A DNA stretch of 64,000 nt from Pusillimonas sp. MFBS29. Lineage in GTDB: Bacteria > Pseudomonadota > Gammaproteobacteria > Burkholderiales > Burkholderiaceae_B. Location of the stretch: positions 1 through 64,000 of the forward strand of contig NZ_JAJEWL010000007.1 of assembly GCF_020687695.1 (NCBI RefSeq), given 5' to 3'. Shown piece by piece: positions 26,163 through 36,414 of the stretch. Within the stretch, counting starts at the first letter, position 1. Each line of letters opens with the position of its first letter. The notes beneath the pieces were generated by a model. The model was not told where the DNA came from. It did not search any database and saw only the letters and a list, made by a program, of their open reading frames with translations. A program made the position numbers and the translations under genes.

Positions 26163-27223
26163 TATTTTCTCCAGCGCAGTCGGTTATGGATCAGTACATC
26201 GCAGGCCAGCAGCGAGAACAGCAAAATGCCCTGAAAGATGCCGGTAATGGCGCTGGGCATGGCCAGGCGGCTTTGCGACAGTTCGCCACCGATGTACAGC
26301 AAGGCCATGATGAAGCTGGAAAAAATCACGCCTATGGGATGAAGGCGCCCCACGAAGGCGACAATGATGGCGGCAAATCCGTAGCCTGGTGAGACCGATG
26401 GCGTCAGCTGCCCTATGGGCCCCATGATTTCACTGGCACCGGCCAGGCCCGCCAGGGCACCCGATATGCACAGAACCGTCCAGAGGCTGCGACGCGAAGA
26501 GAAACCGGCGTATCGGGCTGCCCGGGGCGCCATGCCGCCGACCTGCAGCTTGAAACCGGAGAAGCTGCGCGACAGATAAAGCCAGCCTATGACTGCCGCA
26601 ACCAAGGCCAGCACAATACCCAGGTGCAACCTTGTGCCCGGCAAGACTATGGGCAACAAAAAGCCATCGGAAAACAGCCGTGACTGGGGAAAACCAAAGC
26701 CATCGGGATCCATCATGACACCGTGCACCAGATAGCTGAGCAGAAGCTCGGCCACATACACCAGCATCAGCGAAACCAGAATTTCGTTGGCGTTGTAGCG
26801 GTCACGCAACCAGGCAGTGATTGCTGCCCACAGCATACCTCCGGCGGCACCAGCCAGCAGCGCCAGTGAGATCAACCAGAAACCACCATTGGTTTCATTG
26901 TCAAAGTACAGGATCACGGCGCCAGCCGAAATGGCACCCACCACCAGTTGCCCTTCTGCACCGATATTGAAGACGCTGGCACGGAAACACATGGCCAGGC
27001 CCACGGAAATCAGCAGCAATGGTGCGACCTTGACACCTACTTCAGACCAGCCGCGCAAATCCTTGAGCGGTTCAAGAAAGAAAACGGCCAGACTGGCGAA
27101 AGGGTCCTTGCCCACAGCAAGAAACAAAACAAAGCCGCATGCCATGGTCAGCAACACCGCCAGGACAGGCGATAGCCATGACATCCATACCGAAGGCTGC
27201 GCGCGCGGTTCCAGCTTAAGCAT
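26162..27223 (-). CDS. ABC transporter permease (nucleoside/purine type), first subunit
   Basis: A 353-residue inner-membrane permease, NupP/YufP-like, with about nine to ten helices. FRASVFNIGAEGQLVVGAISAGAVI and GGMAPRAARYAGFSSRR (coupling region) match the family. The two permeases form a heterodimer, as in B. subtilis and streptococcal nucleoside importers. Its start overlaps the ATPase gene by 8 bp, and its stop overlaps the next permease (TAATG). Confidence 0.93.
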   Translation of the reverse strand: MLKLEPRAQPSVWMSWLSPVLAVLLTMACGFVLFLAVGKDPFASLAVFFLEPLKDLRGWSEVGVKVAPLLLISVGLAMCFRASVFNIGAEGQLVVGAISAGAVILYFDNETNGGFWLISLALLAGAAGGMLWAAITAWLRDRYNANEILVSLMLVYVAELLLSYLVHGVMMDPDGFGFPQSRLFSDGFLLPIVLPGTRLHLGIVLALVAAVIGWLYLSRSFSGFKLQVGGMAPRAARYAGFSSRRSLWTVLCISGALAGLAGASEIMGPIGQLTPSVSPGYGFAAIIVAFVGRLHPIGVIFSSFIMALLYIGGELSQSRLAMPSAITGIFQGILLFSLLACDVLIHNRLRWRK

Positions 27224-28748
27224 GTGCAGACTCCGCAGCCAACGGCTCGTTGCCGGCCCACAGGCCGCTCATCCATTGTCCGATCAGGTCGAGGTCAGCC
27301 TCCGTGGTCTTGATGGACGGTGAAACCCTGCCCTTGGCGATGACGACCAGCCGGTCGGATATCTGAAACAGCTCGTCGAGCTCTTCGGAGATGACCAGAA
27401 CCGCACAGCCCTCATCACGCAAGGCCAACAGCTCGGATCGAATCTGGGCAGCCGCACCGACATCGACACCCCAGGTTGGTTGCGCCACCAATAACACCCT
27501 GGGCTTGCGCAAGACCTCGCGGCCGATAATATATTTTTGCAGATTGCCGCCCGACAGGCTGTCCGCCCGTGCCTGGTCACCATGGGCCTTGACCCGGAAA
27601 CGTTCAATAATTTCGGCAGCCAGTCGTTTTATGGCACCCATGCGTATAAAGCCTTGCCTGACGGTGGCATCGCCCTGGTGGGACAGCAGAATGTTATGGG
27701 CCAGTGAAAGTTCAGGAACCGCACCGCGCCCCAGGCGCTCTTCGGGCACAAACGCCAGCCCGCGCGCACGACGCCAGGCTGTTGAGCGTCGGCCTACAGA
27801 CACGTCGTCGAGCAGGACGGTTTCAGCCTCAACCCGGGTATCTTCGCCCGAGAGCACCGCCAGCAGCTCTTGCTGCCCGTTGCCCGAAATCCCGGCCACA
27901 CCAAGGATTTCACCGGCATGGACATCGAAATCTATATTCGAAAGCTCTGTGGCAAAAGGATGAGCCTTGGGCAGAGACAGCGAACGCACGGACAGCACTG
28001 CCTTGCCGGGCGGCGTCTGCCTGTGGGTGACGGCCGGCGGCTCTGCACCAATCATCAAGCGCGACAGGCTTGCATCGGTTTGCTCGCGCGGGTCGCAAAC
28101 ACCCGTAACTTTGCCACCACGCATGACGGTGCAGCTGTCGCACAGCGCACGTATCTCGTCGAGCTTATGGCTGATATAAAGAATGCTGCACCCCTCGGAC
28201 GCCAGCTGACGCAGCGTCTCGAACAGCTTGTTCACTGCCTGAGGTGTCAGTACTGAAGTGGGCTCATCAAGAATGAGCAACTGCGGCTTGCCCAGCAAGG
28301 CACGGACAATTTCCACTCGCTGGCATTCACCAACGGACAAGGTATGCACATGCCGCGAGGGCTCGAGATCAAGTCCGTACTGACTGGCGGTTTGGGCAAT
28401 ACGATGCTCAAGCTCTTTGAGCCGTGTGTCGGCCGGCAGACCCAGCGCAATGTTTTCTGTGACCGTGAGGGTGTCGAACAGGGAAAAATGCTGGAAGACC
28501 ATGCCGATGCCAAGCTGGCGTGCCGCAGCGGGACTGCTTATGCTGACTTCCTGTCCGTTCCAGAGCATTTGTCCGGAGTCGGGCGAAGTGACTCCGTAGA
28601 TAATCTTCATGAGCGTGGACTTGCCCGCGCCATTTTCGCCCAGAACAGCATGGATTTGCCCTGCTTGCACCGTCAAATCGACGCCATCGTTGGCAACCAC
28701 GGCCGGATAACGCTTTGAGATATTTTTAAGTGCAAGTCGAGGAGTCAT
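27216..28748 (-). CDS. ABC transporter ATP-binding protein (nucleoside/purine type)
   Basis: A 510-residue protein with two ABC domains in tandem, as in RbsA-like ATPases. Domain 1 has Walker A GENGAGKST (37-45), signature LSVGECQRVEIVRALL and Walker B LLILDEPTSVLT. Domain 2 has a degenerate Walker A (GISGNGQQELLAVLSG), signature LSGGNLQKYIIGRE and a Walker B where the Glu is replaced (VAQPTWGVDV), which is usual for this family. It is the first gene of the four-gene importer operon. Confidence 0.94.
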   Translation of the reverse strand: MTPRLALKNISKRYPAVVANDGVDLTVQAGQIHAVLGENGAGKSTLMKIIYGVTSPDSGQMLWNGQEVSISSPAAARQLGIGMVFQHFSLFDTLTVTENIALGLPADTRLKELEHRIAQTASQYGLDLEPSRHVHTLSVGECQRVEIVRALLGKPQLLILDEPTSVLTPQAVNKLFETLRQLASEGCSILYISHKLDEIRALCDSCTVMRGGKVTGVCDPREQTDASLSRLMIGAEPPAVTHRQTPPGKAVLSVRSLSLPKAHPFATELSNIDFDVHAGEILGVAGISGNGQQELLAVLSGEDTRVEAETVLLDDVSVGRRSTAWRRARGLAFVPEERLGRGAVPELSLAHNILLSHQGDATVRQGFIRMGAIKRLAAEIIERFRVKAHGDQARADSLSGGNLQKYIIGREVLRKPRVLLVAQPTWGVDVGAAAQIRSELLALRDEGCAVLVISEELDELFQISDRLVVIAKGRVSPSIKTTEADLDLIGQWMSGLWAGNEPLAAESAHA

Positions 28749-28882
28749 TTATTCTCTTTATGCTGCCCACACATGGCACAGGCGAACCCGCACCGAAAAT
28801 TCTACCGTTAAACCGGCCATTTTCCGCAAGGGGATAACCCTAGTGCATGAACCACGCACCATTGCCCGGGCACGCCATCCGG

Positions 28883-29074
28883 CTATCGTTGGCCCAATGC
28901 CTTCTCTATCTTTTTGTCGGTTTTATATTGGCTTAAGGCGTAGACAGCCCAGATGGTGGCGGGGATCCAGCCTATCAGCGTAATTTGAAGCACCAGGCAG
29001 ATGATGCCCGCTATCGGACGCCCGATGGTGAAAAACGTCAGCCAAGGCAGTATAAGGGCAATGATCAAGCGCAT
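28883..29074 (-). CDS. YqaE/Pmp3 family small membrane protein
   Basis: A 63-residue protein with two hydrophobic helices (about 2-18 and 22-47) and a Lys/Glu-rich tail. PWLTFFTIGRPIAGIICLVLQITLIGWIPATIWAVYAL fits the Pmp3/YqaE family, which is linked to membrane potential and salt stress in yeast and plants. Its function in bacteria is not well defined. No operon partner is apparent; the AsmA-like gene follows on the same strand. Confidence 0.85.
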   Translation of the reverse strand: MRLIIALILPWLTFFTIGRPIAGIICLVLQITLIGWIPATIWAVYALSQYKTDKKIEKALGQR

Positions 29075-29125
29075 GATTTTTTCGCCAAATTGATGTAAAG
29101 CCCGCTATTCTAACCCACAGCTTTC

Positions 29126-31204
29126 CTATGGATTAGACTGCATGGACGGCCAGTTCTCGCGATTCACGTCATCGCCGGCCTTATCATGTTGGTTTCCCGA
29201 TTTTGCCTTGTCCGGCTGTTTCCCGCCCTTGGTACCCGTCTTTCCACCCAATGACGTACAACCGGTCGCTTCATCGGTTCCTACATTAAGCAAAGGCAAC
29301 AGCGCAGCAAACGGTGTGGCCACCACACCCAGCACCACGGCCGTCCCGGCCCTGGCCAGCAAAGGCCCTGTTTCAACGCCGACATCCGGATTCTTGAAAG
29401 TCCCTCGTGCATACAAAGGCGAGCGCAGCGTAAAGATGCGTACGGTTTTGTTGGCGGGCTGAATATCCAGATCAATTTCTTCCTTGGCCAGATTAACGGT
29501 GCCGCTGACATCGACGATGGTATCGTCAGTCTCCAGCCGAAAGGTTCTGGCTGTCATGACGCCGTGCTTCACGCCAAAGTCGCTGACCAGGCAGTTCAGC
29601 ACGATCTGCTCATCACCAAAGAGCTTCAGTATCACCATATTGGCCACGTTCAGGCCGGCGGCCTCAAGCAGGAAACTGCTGATGGTGCCGCGACTGACCG
29701 CCGCATTGATGTCACCGTTCGAGTGCGCCAGCAACTCAGCCACCGATCGCCCTTGCGCAGTGAGGTTGGCGTCACCGTGCACCTCACCAAAACTCGCATC
29801 CATGCTTTCGGCGCCTGGAAACAGCTGCTTGAGCTTCATGTGGCGGGCGGAGGTTTTTAGATCAGCCCTGATGCTGGGCCCTTGCCCGTTCAGTTTGAGC
29901 GTATTGCTCAGGGTGCCACCCGCCATGCCGAAATTAAGCGGTGTGAACGAGAGCACCTTGTTGTCCAGCTGGACATGGGCCTCGATGTTATCCAGAGGCA
30001 AGTCCTTGTCCCGCAGGATGCGCTCGCCCTTGAACCTGACGTCGGCGTCCATGACGCCCCAGCTCTCGGTGTTGAACTCAGCTACGGGCAAAGCCTTGTC
30101 GGCCGGCTGCGCAGGTGACTCGGCCGAATTCCCTTTCGATTTGACATCGCTGGTGTCAGCACCAATCAGCGGCCCCAGGTCCTTCAGCCGCAAGAGCTTC
30201 GACTCAAGTGAACCGGTCAGCAAAGCCCTGGGCTCGCGCACCTGGTATACCAGCGTACCCTGCAGGTCGCTCTTGCCGACCGTGCCCGTAAATGACTCAT
30301 AGCGCCAGGTATCATCGCCCTCAAGCTCACCCACAAGATGCCCTTTGGTCCGGTATGGCGGCGTGTTCGGCAAGGCCACGCCCAGCAAGGGATAGAGGTC
30401 GGCCATGGTGTCGCCGGCCAGCGTGAGGTTCACATCCAGCTTCGCAATATTCTGCGGCCTGAGCACCGAGCCCTCGAGCTCTATGGTGGTCGTACCCATG
30501 CGCATCTTGCCCTGCAGGGGGAATGGCTCGCTGCCATTGCGCAGCGACAGCAGCCCGCCCATCTTGCCGTCTCCGGCGACCTTGCCGTCGCGGTACGAGC
30601 CCTCGGCCTTCCACCCTATGCCGTAGCCGTCGGCACCTTGCTCTGGCAAAGTGTCCAGGTCTGCTTTCATATCAAGCTCGGTGACCGCATCCGTTACCTG
30701 CGCCCGCACCTCGTCAAGCGACAAAGTCTGCAAATCGACTTTCCACGCGGATGGCTCCGTTTTCGCATCCTGGGACAGATTCCAGTTGGCCTTCCCATCG
30801 GCCTGGCGTTGCAGCAACAACTCGGCCTGGCCTATATGCAGGCTGGCTATCTCGATAGTGTGGTCAAGCAAGGGAAGAGGATTGAGCAGCAGGCTCAGGT
30901 GCGAAATACTGGCCATGGTTTGCTGTTCGGCAAGCCATGCGGGATTTTCGACGACGATATCGTTGGCCGAGATTTGCGGCCAGGGCAGCCAGCCGCGCCA
31001 GCCCGGCTCATTTTCGGGCCTGATCCATTGGACATCCAGATCACCCTGTATGGCAACCGGGCGGTTGGCCAGTTCGCTGGCCTGGCGGTTAATCCAGGGT
31101 CGCGCGTGGTTCCAGTCGGCAAACGCCAGCAATGCCACAAGCAAAACCAGCGGGAGAATCAGCCCCAGGCACAGCCCCAATATGATTTTGATGTAGCGCG
31201 GCAT
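29126..31204 (-). CDS. AsmA family protein
   Basis: A 692-residue protein (up to 700 from an upstream GTG at 31228) anchored by one N-terminal membrane helix (IILGLCLGLILPLVLLVALLAFADW). The rest is a long periplasmic beta-rich region. The N-terminal AsmA domain includes WINRQASELANRPVAIQGDLDVQW, and the C-terminal AsmA_2-like repeats include GRSVAELLAHSNGDINAAVSRG and LRSPLYARGTFKNPDVGVETGPLLARAG. The family is thought to support phospholipid transport and outer-membrane homeostasis. The ATG at 31204 is preferred because GGGG lies about eight bases upstream. Confidence 0.9.
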   Translation of the reverse strand: MPRYIKIILGLCLGLILPLVLLVALLAFADWNHARPWINRQASELANRPVAIQGDLDVQWIRPENEPGWRGWLPWPQISANDIVVENPAWLAEQQTMASISHLSLLLNPLPLLDHTIEIASLHIGQAELLLQRQADGKANWNLSQDAKTEPSAWKVDLQTLSLDEVRAQVTDAVTELDMKADLDTLPEQGADGYGIGWKAEGSYRDGKVAGDGKMGGLLSLRNGSEPFPLQGKMRMGTTTIELEGSVLRPQNIAKLDVNLTLAGDTMADLYPLLGVALPNTPPYRTKGHLVGELEGDDTWRYESFTGTVGKSDLQGTLVYQVREPRALLTGSLESKLLRLKDLGPLIGADTSDVKSKGNSAESPAQPADKALPVAEFNTESWGVMDADVRFKGERILRDKDLPLDNIEAHVQLDNKVLSFTPLNFGMAGGTLSNTLKLNGQGPSIRADLKTSARHMKLKQLFPGAESMDASFGEVHGDANLTAQGRSVAELLAHSNGDINAAVSRGTISSFLLEAAGLNVANMVILKLFGDEQIVLNCLVSDFGVKHGVMTARTFRLETDDTIVDVSGTVNLAKEEIDLDIQPANKTVRIFTLRSPLYARGTFKNPDVGVETGPLLARAGTAVVLGVVATPFAALLPLLNVGTDEATGCTSLGGKTGTKGGKQPDKAKSGNQHDKAGDDVNRENWPSMQSNP

Positions 31205-31345
31205 CGTCATCACCCCATTGTCTGTCACCTGGCCCGCGACAGGACGGGCCGGGTTTCATTCATTGTAGGCGTGCCGGCACGCTGGCAATGCAACTTGAAA
31301 ATACCAATTGCAACCAGCCGCAGGGCAGTCGCCCTGCGTAAGGTT

Positions 31346-32329
31346 TTACAGCAGTTCTTTGCGCAATTGTGCCGGCGCTTTGGGGGATAACAGCCCCGGA
31401 GCAACATCGAACACCGTTTTGGCACCCGACTGACCTTGCTGGCTCATGCGGAAAACGGCACGTGCATACGCCACCAGCACACTGGAAGTGAACTCAGGGT
31501 TGCTGTCCAGCTTCAATGAATACTCAATGACCTGCGTGGAATCCTGGCCTGTTTTGCCGCTGCGGATGACAAAACCACCGTGCGGCATGGCGCCATGGTC
31601 ACGCTTCAGTGCTTCTTCGCTGATGAAAGTGACTGTGGTGTCATAGTCGGCAAAGTAGTCCGGCATGGTCACGATAGCCTGCTCGACTTGTGCGGCATCC
31701 GCGCCCTCTTCCAGCACGACATAACAATCGCGCGTGTGCTTCTGGCGGGTTGTCAGACTGGGTAGGGAACCACTGCGCACCTGCTCGACAGCCGCCTCAA
31801 CCGGAATGGTGTATTGAACTGCGCCCTTGACGCCCTTTATGCGGCGCACCGCGTCGGAGTGGCCCTGGCTGAGTCCTTTGCCCCAGAACGTATAGGTGGC
31901 CCCTTCGGGCAGCACGGCCTCACCAAACAGACGGTTCAGCGAGAACAGGCCCGGATCCCAGCCTACCGAGATCAGTGCGGTGTTGCCGCCAGATTCGGCC
32001 GCCTTGTTCACCGCTTCGAAATACTCGGGAATCTTTGCATGGGTGTCGTAGCTGTCTACCGTATTGAACAAGGCTGCGAGCGCCGGGCCTTGCTCGGGCA
32101 GGTCATTTTTGGAACCACCGCACAGCACCAGAACATCGATGTCATTCTGAAAGCCTGCGATGTCGGCCAGCGCATGAACCGGCAGATCCTTCAAGGTCTT
32201 GACGCTGGCCGGGTCGCGGCGCGTGAATGCCGCTACAAGTGTCATATCGGCATTCTGGGCGATCGCCTGTTCCACACCACGCCCGAGGTTACCGTAACCT
32301 ACGATACCAACTCTGATTTTTTTATCCAT
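31346..32329 (-). CDS. ddh: meso-diaminopimelate D-dehydrogenase
   Basis: Makes meso-DAP directly from tetrahydrodipicolinate with NADPH and ammonia, a one-step bypass in lysine and peptidoglycan synthesis. The 327-residue protein starts MDKKIRVGIVGYGNLGRGVEQAI with the Rossmann motif. The substrate region LISVGWDPGLFSLNRLFGEAVLPEG and FWGKGLSQGHSDAVRRIKGVKGAVQYTIP are strong family blocks. An ATG eight codons earlier lacks conservation. The gene lies after the ahpCF terminator and so probably has its own promoter. Confidence 0.93.
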   Translation of the reverse strand: MDKKIRVGIVGYGNLGRGVEQAIAQNADMTLVAAFTRRDPASVKTLKDLPVHALADIAGFQNDIDVLVLCGGSKNDLPEQGPALAALFNTVDSYDTHAKIPEYFEAVNKAAESGGNTALISVGWDPGLFSLNRLFGEAVLPEGATYTFWGKGLSQGHSDAVRRIKGVKGAVQYTIPVEAAVEQVRSGSLPSLTTRQKHTRDCYVVLEEGADAAQVEQAIVTMPDYFADYDTTVTFISEEALKRDHGAMPHGGFVIRSGKTGQDSTQVIEYSLKLDSNPEFTSSVLVAYARAVFRMSQQGQSGAKTVFDVAPGLLSPKAPAQLRKELL

Positions 32330-32392
32330 GACCAGCAAATCCTTTGCGTTCAACTAATTCAAGATTATGACGGGTTTGATTGTACCGAAGCC

Positions 32393-32426
32393 AAAAAAAA
32401 CCCCGCAAGGCTTGCACCTTGCGGGG
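32393..32426 (-). terminator. terminator of ahpCF
   Basis: CCCCGCAAGG (32401-32410) pairs perfectly with CCTTGCGGGG (32417-32426) around a 6-base loop, and on the minus strand eight T follow. It ends the ahpC-ahpF unit before ddh. Confidence 0.92.
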
Positions 32427-32448
32427 ATCCGAACTTAAGCCGGGGCGA

Positions 32449-34041
32449 TCAGGCGGTTGCGGCCTCGGCGGTTGCAACTTCATCGTCGGCCACCGAACTG
32501 CGAATCAGGTGGTCGAACGCGCTAAGTGCAGCCTTCGCGCCATCGCCGGCGGCAATGACAATCTGCTTGTACGGCACCGTGGTGCAGTCACCCGCGGCAA
32601 AAACACCGGGCAACGATGTCTGGCCCTTGGCGTCGATCTCGATCTCACCATGGCGTGACAGCGCCAGCGTATCTTTCAGCCATTCGGTATTAGGCACCAG
32701 GCCTATCTGTATGAAGACGCCTTCCAGATCAACCCTGACCATCTGATCGTTAGTGCGATCTTTATATGTCAGGCCATTGACCTTCTTGCCATCGCCATGA
32801 ATCTCGGTGGTTTGCGCCGACACGATGATGGTTACGTTGGGCATGCTGCGCAACTTGCGCTGCAATACTGCGTCAGCACGCAATTCATCGCCGAATTCGA
32901 TGAGCGTTACATGCGCCACCAAGCCGGCCAGATCAATGGCTGCCTCGACACCGGAGTTACCGCCACCGATGACCGCAACGCGCTTGCCCTTGAACAAGGG
33001 GCCGTCGCAGTGCGGGCAATAGGCAACACCGTTATTGCGGTATTCTTTCTCGCCCGGCACATTGATTTCGCGCCAGCGCGCGCCGGTCGCAAGAATGATC
33101 GACTTGCTTTTGAGCACCCCGCCATCAGCCAGACGCACCTCGGTCGAACCCTTGCCGGGAACCAATGCCTGGGCTCGTTGCAGGTTCATGATGTCAACGT
33201 CGTAGGCCTTTACATGCTGCTCCAGGGCCGCGGCGAACTTGGGTCCGTCGGTTTCCGGAACTGAAATGAAGTTCTCTATGCTGTTGGTATCGAGCACCTG
33301 GCCACCAAAGCGTTCAGACACAACGCCAGTACGTATGCCCTTGCGTGCGGCATAAACGGCTGCTGCAGCGCCGGCAGGTCCACCGCCGACGATGAGCACA
33401 TCGTATTCTTCCCTGGCGCTGATTTCTTCAGCACGACGTGCGGCTGCGCCCGTATCCAGCCTGGACAGGATCTCTTCGACGCTGGAGCGGCCTTGTCCGA
33501 AGATTTCGCCGTTCAGGAACATGGTGGGCACAGACATAATCTGGCGCGCTTCGACCTCATCCTGGAACAGGGCACCATCAATGGCCACGTGCTTGATGCG
33601 CGGGTTGATGACGGACATCACGTTCAAAGCCTGGACGACGTCGGGGCAATTCTGGCAAGACAGCGAAAAATAGGTTTCAAACTCGAAGTCGCCTTCAAGA
33701 TTGCGAATTTGTTCGATCACGGACTCGTCCAGCTTGATGGTATGGCCGCCAACCTGCAGCAGCGCCAGCACCAGCGACGTAAATTCGTGACCCATGGGAA
33801 TACCCGCAAAGCGAACGCTGATGTCAGTGCCGCTGCGGTTGATGGTGAATGACGGCTTGCGCTCATCGCTATCGTTACGCTCGATCAGCGAAATCTTGTC
33901 CGACATTCCCTCGATTTCCTGGAGCAGTTCGCGCAATTCCCGCGACTTGGCGCCATCGTCCAGGCACGCCACGATCTCGATGGGTTGCGAGACCATTTCC
34001 ATATAGGATTTCAATTGGGTTTTAAGATTTGCATCCAACAT
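32449..34041 (-). CDS. ahpF: alkyl hydroperoxide reductase subunit F
   Basis: AhpF is an NADH-dependent flavoprotein that reduces AhpC. The 530-residue protein has the N-terminal two-fold thioredoxin-like domain with C129-X2-C132 in [10 protein letters not shown] thioredoxin-reductase-like part follows, with FAD motif [22 protein letters not shown], redox pair C342-X2-C345 in AYCPHCDG and NAD motif [19 protein letters not shown]. The C-terminal FAD-binding motif is [23 protein letters not shown]. It follows ahpC by 110 bp. Confidence 0.98.
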   Translation of the reverse strand: MLDANLKTQLKSYMEMVSQPIEIVACLDDGAKSRELRELLQEIEGMSDKISLIERNDSDERKPSFTINRSGTDISVRFAGIPMGHEFTSLVLALLQVGGHTIKLDESVIEQIRNLEGDFEFETYFSLSCQNCPDVVQALNVMSVINPRIKHVAIDGALFQDEVEARQIMSVPTMFLNGEIFGQGRSSVEEILSRLDTGAAARRAEEISAREEYDVLIVGGGPAGAAAAVYAARKGIRTGVVSERFGGQVLDTNSIENFISVPETDGPKFAAALEQHVKAYDVDIMNLQRAQALVPGKGSTEVRLADGGVLKSKSIILATGARWREINVPGEKEYRNNGVAYCPHCDGPLFKGKRVAVIGGGNSGVEAAIDLAGLVAHVTLIEFGDELRADAVLQRKLRSMPNVTIIVSAQTTEIHGDGKKVNGLTYKDRTNDQMVRVDLEGVFIQIGLVPNTEWLKDTLALSRHGEIEIDAKGQTSLPGVFAAGDCTTVPYKQIVIAAGDGAKAALSAFDHLIRSSVADDEVATAEAATA

Positions 34042-34151
34042 AACGATTCACCTTCTTGATAAGAGGAATTTCAGGAAATGCCGCGTACAGGCTCATGGCC
34101 TGCGCGCGGCGTACGATATAGTCAACCTGCTTATCGCAAGCGAGCGTTTGC

Positions 34152-34715
34152 TTAGATCTTGCCAACCAGGTCAAGCGAAGGAGTCAGGGTTGCAGCGCCT
34201 TCTTCCCATTTGGCCGGGCAAACTTCACCGGGGTGCGCAGCGATGTACTGAGCAGCCTTGACCTTGCGCAGCAGCTCGGAAGCAACGCGGCCGATACCGT
34301 TGTCGTGCACTTCCATAACCTTGATTTCGCCTTCGGGGTTAACCACGAAAGTACCGCGCAGCGCAATGCCTTCTTCTTCGATCAGAACTTCGAAGTTCTT
34401 GGCCAGCACGTGGGTGGGGTCAGCAAGCATGGGGTAGTTCACTTTGCTGATTGCATCGGAAGTGTCGTGCCATGCTTTGTGCGAGAAATGGGTATCTGTC
34501 GAAACACTGTAGATTTCAACGCCCAGCTTCTGGAACTCTGGATATTGCTCAGCCAGGTCTTCCAGTTCGGTGGGGCACACAAAAGTGAAGTCAGCAGGAT
34601 AGAAAACGAAAACCGACCATTTGCCAGCTACGGACTCGTCGCTGACGTCGATGAATTTGCCGTTGTGGTATGCGGTTGCTTTAAATGGTTTGATTTTGGT
34701 ATTGATCAGGGACAT
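34152..34715 (-). CDS. ahpC: alkyl hydroperoxide reductase subunit C (peroxiredoxin)
   Basis: A 2-Cys peroxiredoxin that reduces H2O2, organic peroxides and peroxynitrite. The 187-residue protein has the peroxidatic C47 in [11 protein letters not shown] and the resolving C166 in GEVCPAKW. The length and order match E. coli AhpC. It is upstream of ahpF on the same strand. Two OxyR-like motifs lie 54 and 102 bp before the start. Confidence 0.98.
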   Translation of the reverse strand: MSLINTKIKPFKATAYHNGKFIDVSDESVAGKWSVFVFYPADFTFVCPTELEDLAEQYPEFQKLGVEIYSVSTDTHFSHKAWHDTSDAISKVNYPMLADPTHVLAKNFEVLIEEEGIALRGTFVVNPEGEIKVMEVHDNGIGRVASELLRKVKAAQYIAAHPGEVCPAKWEEGAATLTPSLDLVGKI

Positions 34716-34768
34716 TTGCGTTTCCTTATCGTTGAAAAGGGTTGAGAAAATCTGAGTACACGATCAGT

Positions 34769-34783
34769 ATAGGCAAGCCCTAT
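34769..34783. promoter_or_regulatory. OxyR-like operator element proximal to ahpC
   Basis: ATAG-N7-CTAT, the core pair of OxyR half-sites. It lies 54 bp upstream of the ahpC start codon, where an activator for this promoter would be expected. No oxyR gene is in the window. Confidence 0.65.
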
Positions 34784-34816
34784 TGATTTGTAAAATTGAT
34801 TAATATTATTAATTCA

Positions 34817-34831
34817 ATAGACTTAAACTAT
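34817..34831. promoter_or_regulatory. OxyR-like operator element distal to ahpC
   Basis: A second ATAG-N7-CTAT, 48 bp from the first measured centre to centre. A classical OxyR site has two such pairs about 22 bp apart, so this is either a separate site or part of a looped arrangement. Confidence 0.5.
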
Positions 34832-34966
34832 GACAAGGCGATTAAAAAACACGGAAATGTTTCCGTGATGAACTTGCATAGGTCGAATGCCTAACAGACG
34901 GGTACTAGTGTACAGTGCCGCCCGTGCTTGGGCAAGGTTAACCCTGATTCAATGTCACGAATCAGG

Positions 34967-36214
34967 TCAATGTTTCTCGCCCGCGCTCGCGGCAACACTA
35001 CGCGCCCTGACCAGCAGCGGGCGACCGGCACCCCAGCCATTAAGGGCGACCACCAATCCGAAAATCAGGAACAGCCATACGGTCGCGCCATAGCCTCCCG
35101 TTGCGCTATACACCGCGCCCACCAGCAATGGGCCGAGCGTGGCGAGCACATACCCTACGCCCTGAGCCATGCCGGACAAATACGCGGCCACGTGAGAATC
35201 GGGTGAACGCAGGACGATGACTGTCATGGCCATGGCAAACAAACCGCCCTGGCCTATTCCTTGAAATATCGCCCAGGCCCAGATCGTAGACGCTGGTGCC
35301 TGGACCACACCTATCAGTCCGGCGGCTGCGACCAGCCCCAGAACCGCGTTGATCCATTTCTGATCCTTGAATCGTAGGGCCAGTGTCGGTACCAGCAAAC
35401 AGGTCACCACCTGCACCATGATGGACACAGATGCAACCAGCCCGGCCTCGATGCCATCCAGGCCACGCCAGCGCAATATCGGTGCCATCCACCCCATCAC
35501 AGAATAGGCCAGCGCAGACTGAACCCCCATAAAGAAAGTTACCTGCCATGCCAGGGGATCACGCCATAAGCCCGTTACTGTGCGTCGCGCACGGCCGGCA
35601 GCCCCGCTGGCCCGCAGTGCCTGTGGCGCCCAGATCAATGCCACAAGCGCGGCCGGAATCGCCCAGAATGCCAGGCCCAGCTTCCAGGAGCCTCCGAACG
35701 TATGCACGACAGGCAGGGTAATCGCCGCCGCCGCGGCCGCGCCTCCGCACAGGGCCATGGTGTACAGCCCTGTCATCAGGGCAGCATGGCCGGCAAAATC
35801 ACGCTTGACCACACTGGGCAAAAGCACATTGCCTATCGCAATTCCGGCACCGGCCAGGGCCGACCCGATAAACAGGGTTGTCAGGCTGCCCGTGCCACGC
35901 AATGCAGTACCCACCATGATTACCAGCAAAACGCACAATAGCGTGCGCTCCGGCCCAATTTTTTGCGAAATTCCCGGGGCAAGCGTTGCAAACAGGCCCA
36001 GACACAGCACCGGCAATGTAGTCAGGTAACCGGCCTGCGCCGACGACAGACTGGTTTGCTGCAACAGATCGGGCAGCAGCACCGAGAGACTGGCAAACAA
36101 GGGGCGCAGATTCAAGGCAATGAGCATCAGGCTCAGGCCCAGCAAGATCGTCGCAAACCGGCTCCGGGATGACGCTGTAGCGGGAAGTCCCCGAGGGTTC
36201 GATTCTGAAGTCAT
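34967..36214 (-). CDS. MFS transporter, CynX/NimT family
   Basis: A 415-residue protein with about twelve membrane helices. The start at 36214 (MTSESNPRG) was chosen because the family N-terminus ALNLRPLFASLSVLLPDL follows about 35 residues later; the longer frame to 36550 would reach into the divergent rhodanese gene. LPSVVKRDFAGHAALMTGLYTMALCGGAAAAAA and GWMAPILRWRGLDGIEAGLVAS fit the CynX/NimT group of cyanate or 2-nitroimidazole-type efflux proteins. The substrate is not predictable. Confidence 0.88.
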   Translation of the reverse strand: MTSESNPRGLPATASSRSRFATILLGLSLMLIALNLRPLFASLSVLLPDLLQQTSLSSAQAGYLTTLPVLCLGLFATLAPGISQKIGPERTLLCVLLVIMVGTALRGTGSLTTLFIGSALAGAGIAIGNVLLPSVVKRDFAGHAALMTGLYTMALCGGAAAAAAITLPVVHTFGGSWKLGLAFWAIPAALVALIWAPQALRASGAAGRARRTVTGLWRDPLAWQVTFFMGVQSALAYSVMGWMAPILRWRGLDGIEAGLVASVSIMVQVVTCLLVPTLALRFKDQKWINAVLGLVAAAGLIGVVQAPASTIWAWAIFQGIGQGGLFAMAMTVIVLRSPDSHVAAYLSGMAQGVGYVLATLGPLLVGAVYSATGGYGATVWLFLIFGLVVALNGWGAGRPLLVRARSVAASAGEKH

Positions 36215-36414
36215 AGTACGGCTATAGGCTTGCCGGGGTCTGGTGCCCCAGGCTGTGGGGTGGATTGAATGCCAGATCATACCCCCACCCGGCTGTCTGG
36301 TTCGCTTATCCATCACGTAAAGGTACCGGGAGATGCCCGCGACACTGCACGCATCACGGCCATTGTGCATCCGGCCGCTTGCCTCTATAGTGAACCCGAA
36401 ATACGGAGACATGG

